NCBI GenBank assembly: GCA_949825025.1
Contig: OX463780.1
Span: 24,382,229-24,446,228, forward strand
Reading direction: 5' to 3'
Origin: Siphlonurus alternatus
Taxonomy: Eukaryota > Arthropoda > Insecta > Ephemeroptera > Siphlonuridae
Length of the DNA stretch: 64,000 nt
The stretch's first letter is position 1. Every line of letters begins with the position of its first letter. This document shows, in pieces, positions 1 to 12,685 of the stretch. The position numbers and the translations under genes were made by a program. The notes beneath the pieces are model-generated. The model was not told where the DNA came from. It saw only the letters and a program-made list of their open reading frames with translations, and did not search any database.

Positions 1-490
1 GCTTTTAGGCTTCTTAAAAGTATATAAAAATGAAACAAAAAAATTGTAATCCCCATTAATCAAATCATCCTTTCAATAAAAATGACAACTTCAATACCTT
101 GATTGTCTTTTTACTGGTTAAAAAATAATAATAATATTAAAAATAAAGATAAATTAATGGCAGCTATTTTGCTAAAAAAAAGTCACTCTCCATTTAAATA
201 ACATGGGACTTCCAAAACTGGAACGTCTTCAAAAATCATGGCTGGCCACACAACATTTTTTTTTTTTTTTTGTTTAAAGAAATGCTCTGATATGGAACTA
301 AAGTTATATGATAAACTCAACTGCTACATACCATTAAACATGTATATAATTTTAAATGTGGCAGATAAAAATTATTAAAAGTGCGAAATGTCTTAAGGGG
401 GTCCAAAACCCGGCTATGCTATGTACATATTTAAATTTAATTATGCCTCTCTTCAGGCTATACTTGAATTTGATATTCCTTTAAATTCAG

Positions 491-1127
491 ATTCCCATTA
501 TCAAACACCTTCCTGGCGTGGGTCAAAATCTTCAAGACCACCTCACTACTGGAACAGATACTGTGTTGTTGGACACTCCTGGATCAGATCTGGCAATGCT
601 GCTCTCATCACTAATGTCTCCATTTTCTCTGTTCAATTTTTTGTGGCGTAACACAGGTAAATAATACATATTTCATACTGCAACTTATTTTACTTTAAAT
701 TTTTGAATTCCTCAGGCCCTATGACGTCTGCTGCAGTTGAGGCATTTGCATTTATTCACACTCCGTTAGTAAACAAAAGCACTGACCGTCCTGATCTGCA
801 GTTTGGTTTCATGCCATTAGGCTACAGCATGGATTGTGGAAAATATTTTAGACATATCAGTGGTGTCTCAGATGAGGTAAAACTTACAAAATTTGTTATA
901 AATATACTAAATGATAAGTAGTATTTTATGTACATTGTAGTAATGATGCTTAGGTAACCCTGCTAGCAGTATCAAGGAACTTTTTTACTTTTTTGACACA
1001 TATGCTTTATATACCAAGGGCAGGGGAGGGAGGGGGGGGGAAGGTGATTGAAATGCAAACAGTTGAAGTTTTTTTTTTTTCACTTTTTTGTTCTTTTTTC
1101 TTTTTCTTTCTTTTTCTTTCTTTTTTT

Positions 1128-1179
<52 letters not shown>

Positions 1180-3328
1180 GGAAATGTATTGCTGGGCGCC
1201 TAACTAAGGATTACAATACAAAAAAAATCTAAGTATTTGGGGCAATATAAATTACACGTTTTTCCCGCTTTTAAAGATGCATCCTGGTGGGTCGTTTGGA
1301 ACCCCCCTTCCCCTTCCCCTGGTAATGCTAGGGTTAAGTTTCATGTCCTACAATATTTGAATTCTATACCAACACAAATTTGCTGCTGAAATGTATATTA
1401 AATAATAAGCAAGTGCCTAATTTAATTTTAATTTGGTAAAACAAAAACAAGTCTGCATTTAGTAAAATAATTCCTCTATAGCTTCAGAGTTCAAAAATAA
1501 AATATTACAGCTTTTTTATTTATTTATTTTGCAGGTGTGGGATAAATATTTTGGTATACTTTGTGGCAAAGCAGTTGCAAGTATAATTCCTATGCTTCTT
1601 CACCCCTACAGTCGTGGAGAATTAAGATTACGTTCATCAAACCCATATGACTATCCATTGATAGACCCTCAATACCTGTCACATCCAAAAGATGTTGAAA
1701 CAATGGTGCAGGGTAAATAACAGATTTTTTTTTCATATATATCCATAATCAATTGTTATTATATCATTTCATTATTATTGATAATATTTTCAGGAATGCA
1801 TTTTATTGAAAAATTGGTTGCTTCCGCACCATTTTCTGAGATTGGTGCTCGATTGAACACCAATCCTATGCCAGGCTGTGAGCAGTTTGAGTTTGGCTCG
1901 GACAAGTATTGGGAGTGCTACGTGCGCCACCTATCCCTTACCGTGTTCCATCCTGCAGGAACCTGTAAAATGGGGCCTGTAACAAACAAGGACACAGTGG
2001 TGGACCATGAACTCAGGTGAGAAAATTAGGAACTCAACAATTTTGGAGATATCATAAATCATAATATTAGCTGTTTTGTTTTTGTCGCAGTTAGAAAATA
2101 AAGCAATTAAACTATATACTTTACTTCATGAGTTACCAAAAAAAAACAAAAACAAAAAACGTCTTTTAAAGGATGGGAATGGCATAAGTTATTATTTTTT
2201 TTATCGTTTCATAAATAGTGGCAAACTTATATATTGCACCAAAAAAAAAAAAAAAAAACATCACCACTCTCTGCTTTCTAGGAGTTTCAGCAGTGAAGTA
2301 GGGTACTACTGTAGGGCTTATGTCTTCACGTCTGCGCATATGTGCAGTAGCATCCAGCAACTCAAAATGGCTACTGTGCAAGCGCAGCTAGACAACATAA
2401 GCCTGACCTTACTGCTAAACTCCTAGAAGGCAGAGAGGGTGGTGATGATTTTTTTTTTAATAATGAGTTTAATATTATTTACAAAAGGATAAAAAAAATT
2501 AAAGCTGAAACCGTTCCTCTCCTTTAACTCAATTGATAATACCATTCATTATGTAAGAATTCATATTTATAGCTTTGGAGGTTACAGACAATTAGAGTTT
2601 TAAAAAGAGGGGGGAGGGGGGCTTTGGAATAGAAGGGAAAAAAATTGCTACCGATTTAGGTGGTTTTATTCATAAATATTAATATTATTTTATTTTAACT
2701 TTGCACAACTTTCGTGAACTTTTTTTATTGCATATTTGGATAGAGGACCTCAAGTTATGTATTGCCAAATTTTTGTTATATATTTTTGAACTCTCTATGG
2801 GACCGTAAAATGCTGTGATGTCATTGTCATGCAGATATTTAACACATGCACAAGCGTAGGGAAAGATGTTGCATGACTATGACGTCGCTGCGTCTGCGTC
2901 TTTATTTCCCTCAATTTTAAGCGTTAGAGGGTTAAAAAAATCTGAAAAAATTGACAATACTTAACTCAAAGTCCGCTAAACAAATATGTAAAATAATAAT
3001 AATAATAATCATGAAGGTTGTCCATTGAAAACCGTTAAAGAATATTTAGAAAATTCACTTTTTTTTTTAATTGAATATTTTTGTCAAATATGTTATTAAT
3101 TTGAGCATAATGTTTAATTAATTTTGTATTTGCAGAGTTCATGGGGTGCAAAGGCTTCGGGTCCTAGATGCATCCATCATGCCTGAGATTGTTGGCGGAA
3201 ACATCAATGCAGCAGTAATTATGATTGCCGAGAAAGGAGCTTTGATGATTCGTAATTTTTGGAAAATCCAAGAATCTTCATGCAGCTGGAGAGATGTTCT
3301 TCTCAACCTTCAGCAGACTCCAATATAA
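491..3328 (+). CDS. GMC oxidoreductase (glucose dehydrogenase-like), 3' five exons, partial
   Basis: This is a flavin-dependent GMC-family oxidoreductase that oxidises an alcohol or sugar substrate, with FAD as cofactor. Proposed coding exons are 491-656, 716-876, 1535-1712, 1794-2016 and 3136-3328 (TAA). Together they make 921 nt in one open frame, about 306 residues, roughly the C-terminal half of a family that is usually about 600 residues. The first exon reads GVGQNLQDH, the conserved motif between the FAD and substrate domains. The third begins the GMC C-terminal domain ([12 protein letters not shown]). The fourth carries [11 protein letters not shown] with the catalytic His. The last carries [16 protein letters not shown], with the second active-site position (Asn) and the FAD-contacting end. 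Every intron has GT..AG borders. The FAD-binding N-terminal Rossmann motif is not in the window, so the gene begins upstream. Insects and crustaceans have many paralogues of this family, and I cannot say which one this is. Confidence 0.9.
1064..1178. repeat. poly-T / T-rich low-complexity tract in a GMC intron
   Basis: Runs of T with scattered C fill this stretch and end in about 48 unbroken T. It lies in the GMC intron 877-1534 and encodes nothing. Confidence 0.9.
2242..2458. mobile_element. foldback element in the last GMC intron
   Basis: An A-run followed by CATCACCACTCTCTGC is mirrored at the other end by GCAGAGAGGGTGGTGATG followed by a T-run. The arms continue inward through TTCTAGGAGTTT and AAACTCCTAGAA. 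The arms are about 50 bp and near-perfect, with a GC-richer spacer between them. This is the structure of a non-autonomous foldback element; I did not recognise its superfamily. Confidence 0.7.
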
Positions 3329-3397
3329 TTAAATAATTTAACATGTAATTCATACATATAATTCCTATTCAATATATTATAGCTTATTTTTCATTGT

Positions 3398-3403
3398 ATT
3401 AAA
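3398..3403 (+). terminator. candidate polyadenylation signal for the GMC gene
   Basis: ATTAAA lies 70 bp downstream of the TAA stop in AT-rich DNA. It is the common variant hexamer in a plausible place, but such hexamers arise often by chance in this base composition. Confidence 0.35.
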
Positions 3404-3758
3404 GTTAAGTATTTAAATTTTAAATTCAATTATATCTGTACATATACCGTAAATATTTGTTTATAAATAGTAAAAAGGATAAAAAAATATGTTTATAATG
3501 ATACTAATAACATTTTTTTTATAAATTACATTGTAGGGAATAGGGGGAAAATGATATGCAATGTCAATCTATTTTTATACTTAAAAATATTTTTTATAAA
3601 TATAGTGTATTATGTGGTATTATATATATTTGATTATGATTAAAAATGATGAACATTTTACTTTATATTAATATTGTTTTTTTTAATTTTCATCCTCTTA
3701 ATTGTTTATTTTCATTGCATTTTGTATTTTTTATTAAAAATTCAATTAATTGAAACGT

Positions 3759-3761
<3 letters not shown>

Positions 3762-3828
<67 letters not shown>
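3762..3828. repeat. (TA)n microsatellite
   Basis: Uninterrupted TA dinucleotides over about 66 bp, downstream of the GMC gene. Confidence 0.95.
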
Positions 3829-3832
<4 letters not shown>

Positions 3833-3941
3833 GCAAAGATATTAAAATCTTCTAATAATTAAGTACATTAACTGAATTTTTATATTCTTACAATGACATA
3901 TACAGTATATGTGATATTGCTCTTAAATAAAATTCTAGCAT

Positions 3942-4131
3942 AAACGAGAAATGAGTTTTACGCCCTGCGCCCTCGGAAAGGGATGAAACTTTAACATCCA
4001 AAAATTTCAACTTAAGGGTCTAAAACTTTGGTATCTTGGCTACCCCTTTGCAAATTTTCACGTCTCTATCATCAACGATCTGTCCATGGTGATAGGGTAA
4101 AAAAGTTACACGAGTTATGGAATACCCTGTA
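3942..4131. mobile_element. single arm of the ACAGGGTATTCC foldback family
   Basis: The segment runs from AACGAGAAATGAG to GTTATGGAATACCCTGTA and matches, with scattered substitutions, the right arm of the complete foldback at 21524-22328. The left arm and the centre are missing, so this is a truncated or solo-arm copy. It ends in TA, the expected flank of a mariner-type element. Confidence 0.75.
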
Positions 4132-5532
4132 TATTAATTACTATAAATATAATTATTAATCTATAAAACTTATTCTTATAGTTATATAATATACATGCTT
4201 ATTAAATTATTATGTATGCTTTCGGCAAACTTTATTCTATATAAATAATACTTCAATCAAATATACGAGTGCATTTTATTAAAATAAATATTTCAAGCTT
4301 TATACATATATTATTATAATATATATAATATAGGACGTATATATACGTATATTATATATCGTACGTATAAAGGCCCTTAATTAATTCGCTGATTCGTCAC
4401 TTTTAATAACTCTCGATCGTGAGTTAAATAAATAAATTCAAGGTATACAATAGCAAATAATTAAGCGATTGTTTTTGTCATATAATATATCTCGCAGCAG
4501 TATATATTATATGCAGTTGCTCATTTAAAATAAATGTATGCCGGATGCCGCTTATATCACAACTTCGAGCGATCGAGGCAGCTAGCGCGGTACCCGCGTC
4601 TTTGCAGCTGGCAGACGGAGATAGTAAAATTCACTTGGTCTTTATCAACTTTAAATTGTATAGTCGTTTGATTATACGCACGTGTATATTTATATAGTTA
4701 CGTGCTGCTGTTAAAGTATTAATCATGTTGATGATTGGTAGTTTTATACCTATACGCAGTACCTTTTATAAAATAATAAATTTTAATTATTATGATCGCG
4801 ATCATAAAAACTTAATCATTATACTTATACACCAACTTATGCACGTGCAGAGTATGCACGAACAATTATTTATATTTTTTAATTTTTTTTTTATTTATAT
4901 ATTATCTAGTTTAATAATTTAAATTTTTTTTTTATAAATTGTATAGGGGTACACCTATAGGTGTGCGCATTTTTTTCGGGCTTTGGAGCCAACATATATA
5001 ATAATAAATTATATTTATTTTGGTTAATAATTGTGAGAAATTTAAAAATTGTTCTTACATTCTGTGAGTACATCTGGCAATAAAAATAATATCGTGCGTT
5101 CAATATATCATACTCTGATGATATAAAAGAAAAAAAAAAAGAAGTTTACGGCCGACGGTCATGGTACATATTCTACATTATACATTCTTGTAAATTCGCA
5201 TGAGCATTATTACGTGTGTAGTTTTCCCTATCTTCGTGCCAGGTTATCCCATCTCCTTTTGTCAGATTTTTTTTTATGTTTTATTATAAATATAATACGC
5301 AGTGTATGTATATATTATAGTTGATGGCCGCGACATGAAGTATTATACGCTTGTTACATCTGCTGCTGTAAAAGATTTTTTTTTGTAAAAATATATAACC
5401 AAAACCAATAAAATAACAACAAAAATATATGTCAGTGCTTGCAGTAAAAATATGAATTTAAAATACGATTAAAATTCTCCTAGATTGACGTGAATCATGT
5501 TTTGTAATTTACAACCAGTTATTTGAAAATAA

Positions 5533-5580
5533 ATTATTATTATTATTATTATTATTATATTATTATTATTATTATTATTA
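5533..5580. repeat. (TTA)n microsatellite
   Basis: About 15 tandem ATT/TTA units with one interruption. Confidence 0.95.
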
Positions 5581-5924
5581 AAAAAAATCAAAATCAAAAC
5601 TGTATGTATTTTATGAAAACAACATTATTTAAAAAATATGCAATATCGTTATATTTTCATATTAAGATACAACATAAAGAATTACATAAATTTTTTATGC
5701 TATATATAATATATTTATGATACAGTTCGTTGCGCAATAGAATAAAAATAATAAAATACATTGGACTATACTTTTTTTAGTGGCAGGTGCTACAATAGAG
5801 AATATAGGGGAAATGGGGAAGGTGGGGGTGTATTCCGGTGTATATAAGAGTGGGAGAGAACAAAAAAGAGGGGGGAAATAGGGTGTGGGAGCAGTGGGAG
5901 GCGGAGAACCGTGCATCGATTTAC

Positions 5925-6010
5925 CTGGTACAGTCACGAAAGACCCTCCTCGCTCCGAGTTTACTCGACTCTAAGAGCTAGCCATAGCAGAGAGCGCGAC
6001 TATATACCAC
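5925..6010 (-). promoter_or_regulatory. possible TATA promoter and short first exon, minus strand
   Basis: Read on the minus strand, GGTATATAGTCGCGC resembles a TATA box. About 30-70 bp further on is a GC-richer stretch ending GACTGTACCAG/GTAAATCG, which fits a splice donor. Together this could be the promoter and non-coding first exon of a minus-strand transcript. No downstream exon was identified, so this is a weak inference. Confidence 0.15.
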
Positions 6011-6918
6011 CCCCACCCTTCCTATAGCCGTTTTTTTATATACATATATATATATATATAATATACATTATTATATCAACTACCAAAAGCTAGTAGAGGT
6101 CTGGCCAGTCCGCCATACACAATTTGTGTCTAAATTTATAGTTATAGAAAAAATATCCTTTATTTTATGCAGTCTTTCCTAATTAGTAATTAATTAATGC
6201 CATGTTAATTTGTTAAAAAAAAATAAGTCATCATGTTCCACCGAAAGTATTAAGGATTAATGTCTACATGAATGAAGAATGAAGCTCATAACGCTCTCTG
6301 ATACACTCGCACAACAAGAAAATTTCTCCAAACTTCGAAACGGTAAGCTTAAAAAAATGTTTTCATCTTTTATTGCGTAATATTGGCAATAAACGTATGT
6401 AGTATAATATACTTGTGTATTATATTATTACCTCAATATAAAGTGCTAAAGTGCGTGTTTTAATTTTATTGAGTCAGCAAATTAATGCAACATGATTAAC
6501 ATGATTTTTACCGACAACAAGCTGCGTCAAACAAATTTTGTAAAACCTTACTATATTCTTTTGTTTAATCGTATCGTAATGAATAAGGAGCATAATTATA
6601 AAATTGAAGCATGCAGCTGTTGTGGCATATATATGTATATAGTTTTTACGCTATGTTATCTTGATTAATTATAACTAATATATTTATATTCGGAATTCTA
6701 TTTTCGTTTTTACCTTGCAATGCAAAATTAATTTAATAATCTTGCATTAATATTGATAAATGCATGGGATGTTACTATCAGAACCAAAAAGGTGTGCCCC
6801 TAAATATAATATAGGTTCCATAAGGAGAGGGATACACCTTATATACATTTTTGGTTCTTATATATATTATATATATAGTACATAATTTTGGTTCAATTGA
6901 TTTTCGGAATCATTCAAA

Positions 6919-6922
6919 TATA

Positions 6923-6990
<68 letters not shown>

Positions 6991-6998
6991 TATATAAC
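6919..6998. repeat. (TA)n microsatellite
   Basis: About 80 bp of TA repeats with a few interruptions (TGTA, ATAATA). Confidence 0.95.
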
Positions 6999-7038
6999 GA
7001 ATAAACAAAAAAAAATAATAACGCTGACTTAATTCATA

Positions 7039-7677
7039 TACATCAAATTAAAGCTCTGAATTTAACATTTTCAAAAATGTCAAAACAGAAAAAAAAAAAA
7101 AAAAAAAAAAAATGGAATGGTGATTTTTCTTTTTTACCCGTTAGAAAGCAAAATGAGCACTTTTTTTTCGAAATCACGACTGCACCTGCACCTGAAAATT
7201 GTTTGCATCAATTCTCATGCTTGTTGATTTTTTTTTTCCAAAGAAAATGCAACAATGCTTCTCTAAATGTGCACTTTTGCATGGTGGCTTAGCAAACATC
7301 CAGTTCCTCCTATATAATAGAGCTCACGCCACGCATTGCGCAGCATGACAGGCATCGTGGATCGTGGTGTTGATGCGCTGTTTTAGCTCCAGATCGTCTC
7401 ACACTAGAATTGTGAATACGGTGCCTTCCACATGATAGCCCCGTAGGAAGGAGTAAAGTCAGGGGACCTATGGTGTGGAGTCTTAAAAGCCTATCCAGAG
7501 GCCTAGCTAGCTGCTAGGAACACTTCGTCCACAAAGCGACGCAAGAAACAGTGTAAAAATTAAGCTCCCATTTTGGCCATTTTGCATCTAACGAGTAAAA
7601 GCAAAAATAACCTTTCAGATTTTGTTTTCTGTTCACATTTTTGAAAATGTTAAATTCAGGGCTTTAATTTGATGTAT
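7039..7677 (-). mobile_element. decayed mariner-like element with long inverted ends
   Basis: The ends are mirror images: ATACATCAAATTAAAGC at the left and the reverse complement of ATACATCAAATTAAAGC at the right. The similarity runs about 130 bp inward, including TTAACATTTTCAAAAATG. The interior holds a ruined transposase C-terminus on the minus strand (7310-7550). It is inferred to be an internally deleted mariner/Tc1-type transposon. Confidence 0.6.
7310..7550 (-). pseudogene. mariner-family transposase relic (C-terminal part)
   Basis: On the minus strand, fragments in different frames align in order with the C-terminal end of mariner-like transposases. They are RSPDFTP (family: RSPDLTPLDFFLWG), then LELKQRI (family: L..LKQRI), then MLRNAWRELYYI (family: ML.NVWRELxYRLD). 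At least two frameshifts and several stops separate them. The catalytic D positions upstream of RSPD are not recognisable. No active protein can be made from this copy. Confidence 0.55.
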
Positions 7678-8311
7678 TTAAAGTGAACATTAAAAAATAC
7701 TAAACGATTGTTATTTGGCTTTGAAAAATCTAAAGATCTTTGGGGCACCCTATATATACAATAACAAATATTATTTTGCTCAGTTTGGAATACCTTTTAA
7801 GTAAATTGTTATAATAGAATTAAAAACAACATTGTAAAATTTACACAGAGAAATCAATATGTTCCAATTAAACATAATAAATTTAATGAATGAAGCCTTG
7901 TGGTAGGGTTTGACTACGTAATTATCAGCTGCGGTATTGTATTTATGTCATATATATACGAACATCATTCACATTCAAAGCAATCAACCCTACAATTATG
8001 TTTAGACGTAAAAGCAAAGCCGTGTTTTTCATTACCATTGCAACAACTATATTATACATCAATAAAGCCATATACTTTTTTTTCTTTTTACACGTTTCCC
8101 TCAAGGACAAAATAATTAATATTTCTTCTTCATCTAATATATATAAAATTTCATAATGATTGTGATATTTAGGTCCCTTAAGTTCACTGAATTATAGCAT
8201 TTTTGCTACTTGAAATTAATACCAAAAATAAAAATAATATTGATGGTCAAAATGGAAAATTTAATAATGATGTTTGTGTAGAGTGAAGTGTCTGAGTGAT
8301 AATATAATCAC

Positions 8312-8545
8312 AATGGAGTGACACTACCGACCTCAAAATTTTTTATTGCAGAAATGGATAGAGGGTGAAAAAATATGCTACTCTGAATTTTTTCCGATTT
8401 TTCTGAGACCGCGGGAACTATTTTTAAAAAATTATTGAAAGTCCGTTTTATGACGTCACGGGCGTTAATGTCCTATCCTTTTCTTAAGGAGAGGCGCCTC
8501 GTGACATCTATTTCTGCAATAAAAAATTATGGTCGGTACTCCATT
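8312..8545. mobile_element. AATGGA-family foldback MITE, copy 1
   Basis: It starts AATGGAGTGACACTACCGAC and ends GGTCGGTACTCCATT. Inside are the family hallmarks TTTTTATTGCAGAAATGGAT, GCTACTCTGAATTTTTTC and TATTGAAAGTCC, and CTATCCTTTTCTTAAG in the centre. It is the most diverged copy at its ends, closest to the copy at 46849. Confidence 0.85.
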
Positions 8546-9361
8546 TGCCTGCAATATTTTCGAACAATATATTCCATATTTATGATACTATAATAATTTT
8601 ATTTTTACAATTGCCCATCGCGGTGATATGCTGTGCAAAAACAACGACTGTTTTAGTAAATAGTAAAGTTCTTAATGCAAAAAGCTCATTTCTTGAACGT
8701 ACGTTGCATATCGATGTATCAAATGGCTCGGTTACATAATAACATAATTAATGTTATTAATATTAAGTTATATTAATAACATAATATACGAGTATTATGT
8801 TATTATATTATTAGAATCCTCTTTTTTTTAATAAATTTTGGTCAGCGTAACATATGCATATATATCAAGGCCGTACACTGATTTCCCCCCCCCCCCCCTC
8901 ATAATTAAGGCAGGAGGATGAAGGAGGATCATGCCACCGGACCCATGCACTCCCTGATATATATATATTGCCCTATGCGATGTTATGATGAATGCTTTTT
9001 CTGTACGAAAGGAATTAATATTGGAATTATACTGATTACAAGTATATGATTCCTATGTTGAATTTGAGTAAATCAGTCCAATAAATTTTAATTAATTACA
9101 TAATAAATTATACTTGTTTTATTTCATTATAATTATAGTAATAATAAGAATAGTAACAGCTAGTATAATTTTTGTACTGAATTACTCAAATTCAACATAG
9201 AAATTTATATACTTTAATTATATATATATATATATATATATACTATAGGGTGAGAATGAAATGAATATAAACTTTCAGCTAAATCATGAATTAATGTCAC
9301 GTATTCAAAATGTTTATGAATTTAAAATTAACTGGTTGAAAAATACAATCATTTCTCATCA

Positions 9362-9475
9362 ATGAGAAGCTTCAACATTGACGACACAATTCTCTCAGCC
9401 AATGAAAATTTAGCGCGCGAACTGCACGCGACGACATGTTCCATCAAGCTTCCTATCCTTTAACCCAGCGGTACC
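9362..9475. repeat. dispersed repeat, partner at 53607-53722
   Basis: ATGAGAAGCTTCAACATTG through CCCAGCGGTACCTG recurs at 53607-53722 at roughly 90 percent identity by eye. Both copies end CTATCCTTTAACCCAGCGG. Neither has clear inverted ends or a coding frame, so the element class is unknown. Confidence 0.8.
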
Positions 9476-9896
9476 TGTACAATTAAATATTTCATTTTAT
9501 AAATCGTGCTAGAATTAATAATCATATTTTTAAACAATTTATTAATTTTATGAATATAAAGTATATGCGGACTATAATTTAGGGTATTCTATCAGATCTA
9601 TATATTATAGGTACTGAAACATTGACTTTTTTCCTCTTCTCGAGCTTCAGCTCATTGAGATCGGGTACGTGTAAACAAAAATGTTTTAATCCATAAAATA
9701 TGTATTATATTGTATTACATAAAATATGTAATATGTATTATATTTATAACGAATAAAAAAAATCAGAAATACAAAGATTGGAACATTATAATTTATTTAA
9801 TTTATAATTCTCCAGTTCCGATGACGTTAGTAGAAAAGTTATTGTATATATGCATGAATACTAATATGAAATTTTAAATTTAATTAATAGAAGTCG

Positions 9897-9997
9897 CCGC
9901 CGGGTTTCAAACCCTGGTTCCGCTGGTTCTCTCAGCTCTCAGCGTTTGGCCTGCAATTGCATGAGTGCTTTTATAACAAACTAAGCTACGGAGGTTC
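9897..9997 (-). other. tRNA-like segment, possible SINE head
   Basis: On the minus strand CCGTAGCTTAGTTTG resembles a Pol III A box (TRGCNNAGYNGG). About 60 bp later GGGTTTGAAACCC resembles a B box (GGTTCRANNCC). The acceptor stem does not pair properly and the length is not that of a functional tRNA, so a tRNA-derived SINE or tRNA pseudogene fits better than a tRNA gene. Confidence 0.35.
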
Positions 9998-10398
9998 GAC
10001 GAAGAAAATAATTTATATTGTACCCAATTTATATAAAATAACCATATAGATAACATTATAACAATGAATTCAATTTTTGAGAAACTTTTTGTAGAGAAAA
10101 CTTCTTTCACAATTTTAAAGTTCATAATTTACATAATAAATTTGTTTCGACATTTTCCTGCATTACATTAGATATAGCGATGTGAAGAGGAAGGCAGGAA
10201 GGCTGATTGTGGAGGGGGGGGGGGAGGGGGCATATGATGGGACAGTCGAGTACGTGTATAATAAATATATATTTATATAAGATGCCACCCATCAGGTATA
10301 TGGAAGTAGCTAGCTTGTCTTCTTTCTCTTTCCTGCTGCCACCATCATCATCATCTCTCTCTCTCTACTTGCTTGCTTTCGTGATGGCTACTGTATAA

Positions 10399-10682
10399 TG
10401 CATGTGGTGGACGCGGCTTATCTAGACTCGGTTTTAACTTTTCCTTCACGAAATATTGATCTCCAATACTTCACGTTATTCACGATGACCGAGCTGTTCC
10501 CCCGCCCAGTGGCGCGTGGTTCACCTGAACAGTGGTGGCCACAGACGCGAGGAGCTGCAGCACCGCGTTGTAGCGGTCAACGCGCTTCGTGGATAAAACT
10601 CTATTTTATGAGAGAACTAAGTCAGAGACCATTTTATATCCAAAGAGAGAGAAGACAATCTTATAACAAAAATAATGCATAA
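10399..10682 (+). other. GC-richer open stretch upstream of FOXJ1, function unknown
   Basis: A 94-codon open frame here includes a GC-rich centre (10480-10600) that reads MTELFPRPVARGSPEQWW from an internal ATG. I recognise no family. It could be a distal 5' exon or a CpG-rich regulatory island of the forkhead gene about 3.2 kb downstream. I see no convincing splice donor in frame, so this is not called as a gene. Confidence 0.2.
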
Positions 10683-12416
10683 TCTAATTCGTATAATATA
10701 TTTTAAAGTTTCATAATATATTTAATAAGTCCAATTTCATGTAGTAATAAAAAGTTCAACAAAATTATCATATAGTTATGATTAATTGAATTTTGTACCT
10801 GTTTCTTAATTTTATGAAGTTATATAAATGCACTTGATATTAAATTTATACTATAATACATAATAATTATATTGCACTGGAAAGACGAAACGCTGCATTT
10901 TTATGCCCAAAGGATTTTTTTATGTTTTTGCTTTAAAAGTATTATAATACAAATTTTATATGGTATTTAAGATATTTCCATGTTTAAAAATAATACTGAA
11001 ATAAATTTTGTTCTTTGCAGTGTATACGTGATATTATTGTACAGTACATATCAGTCATTCAAAACATACGAGACATTGATATATTATTATGTGTGTGTAT
11101 TAGTTTTACATGTAATATGTGCAGCATGTATTGTATATTTTTTCGATGAAAAAATTCAATGCTCGATCGAAATTGACATTTTATTATACACCTATAATTA
11201 ATCTCGTGATCTAAGCTGCATGAAACTTTGAACTTTGAAACAACTGATTCAGTTTGGTACAAGTTACGACCCTCCATTGTACCTAAATAATATAGGCTTA
11301 TAAAAATAACTTAAAAGTTAATTTTACTTATTGATATTGTTAGTTAGGCACTATAATTTCTTATACACTGTATATATATAGGGATATTTTTAGGAAGCTT
11401 TTGTGAAAAGAAAGGAAAATTTGACCTCATTATTCTCTTTGAATTCTTTCCGTCTTCAAATTATCTAGCTAACATATTATTTAACATCAAGCAGTTCTTG
11501 CAATTTTAAAATATTTTAAATAGAAGCCACACCGTTACATGACAAAAGTGTGGCTCAATCGCTGCACTTAATTAGTTTAAATATATATATATATTTTTCC
11601 TAATAGCATGTCTATTTGCCGTCAATTTTTTTTATTTTTTTACGTTAACGCACGCCCGGGCCGCCAGTCGTTTCGTATATACGCTTGAAGTTGTTTAAAT
11701 ATTATAGTATATTTAATAAATTAATGTAGCCTTTGCATGTTGGGGTGTTACGTTCACTTGGTATAATAAAATATTTCGTAACAGTAATTTTAAAGCTATT
11801 GCTGCATGTTGCATTTTAAATATAAATAAACTGCATGACTAACCTTTACAATGTATTCTGTGTTTTATAGTAGTAAAAACTAGCTAAGAACTATATATTT
11901 AATTATTTAAGAGTACCGCGCGTACGTATGTGAGCCTCTGAGAACAGTGCAAAATTTAAAATAATTATTCTGGTGTGTTTATAATTGTTATAAGATCAAC
12001 GGTAAAAGCACACAAAACCTTGGAAGAGTGAATTTGTTTCACTCTCTTTTAGCACTATAATTGTTTATCAAATTTGTAGATATGATCGAGCGTCTGAAAT
12101 AAAACAAGGATTTATAATTATATATGAGATATGAGCCATTTTGCTAAGAGGTTATACTTTAATTCTTTCGCACTGCACCATATATATTTATTCGTTTATT
12201 ACGTACTATTTTACTATAAATATGTATATTAAAATAAAGGCTCTTTACCTTTTAGTAATATAATAGTATGCATATATATATATATATATGCACTGGCTGC
12301 AACTCATAAATTGAAAGCCATATATAGAGCAAATTTACAAAATGCAATTGAGTTATTATGATATTGAGTAGTGTCAGTAGTGAGTGATACATTCAAAGAT
12401 TTATTTATTTACAAAA
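10683..12416. other. AT-rich intergenic stretch, nothing recognised
   Basis: No coding frame of convincing composition is visible, and I matched no repeat here to others in the window. Short TA runs occur at 11582 and 12273. Confidence 0.5.
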
Positions 12417-12540
12417 AGGGGCATTATTCATAAAGGCTTAAAAGCCTGATTTTAGGCTCAATTTTCCATTTTTCCATGTCAGAATTTAGTGAACCCTAAT
12501 TCGGGCCTTGCCTTTGTGAATGCATGTGCATGATGCCCCT
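12417..12540. mobile_element. GGGGCATT-ended palindromic element, copy 1
   Basis: It begins GGGGCATTATTCATAAAGGC and ends with TTTGTGAATGC and a final GATGCCCCTT. The inner sequences (AAAGCCTGATTTTAGGC) resemble the copy at 45691-45842. Confidence 0.6.
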
Positions 12541-12685
12541 TAAATTTTATTATTTTAAAATTTAACCAGCATTACTTGTCTGTTTTAATTGCTGAAAGAA
12601 CCAAAAATGTACAATTTAAAAAAAAGAGCTACTATACAGTATAGTAGGATACGTTTAAAAGGGACTATACGAGTTTATACATATA

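Larger units (their letters stand above)
4132..7038. other. AT-rich intergenic stretch, no gene seen
   Basis: This lies between the GMC gene and the mariner relic. It is mostly AT-rich, with (TTA)n at 5533-5580 and (TA)n at 6919-6998. Two short GC-richer islands stand out, at about 4535-4625 and 5860-6015, and neither has a convincing reading frame. Confidence 0.6.

Noticed and set aside
1..490. A further upstream GMC exon
   Set aside because: No frame here continues the GMC similarity. The apparent open frame from 421 is out of phase with the exon that begins at 491.
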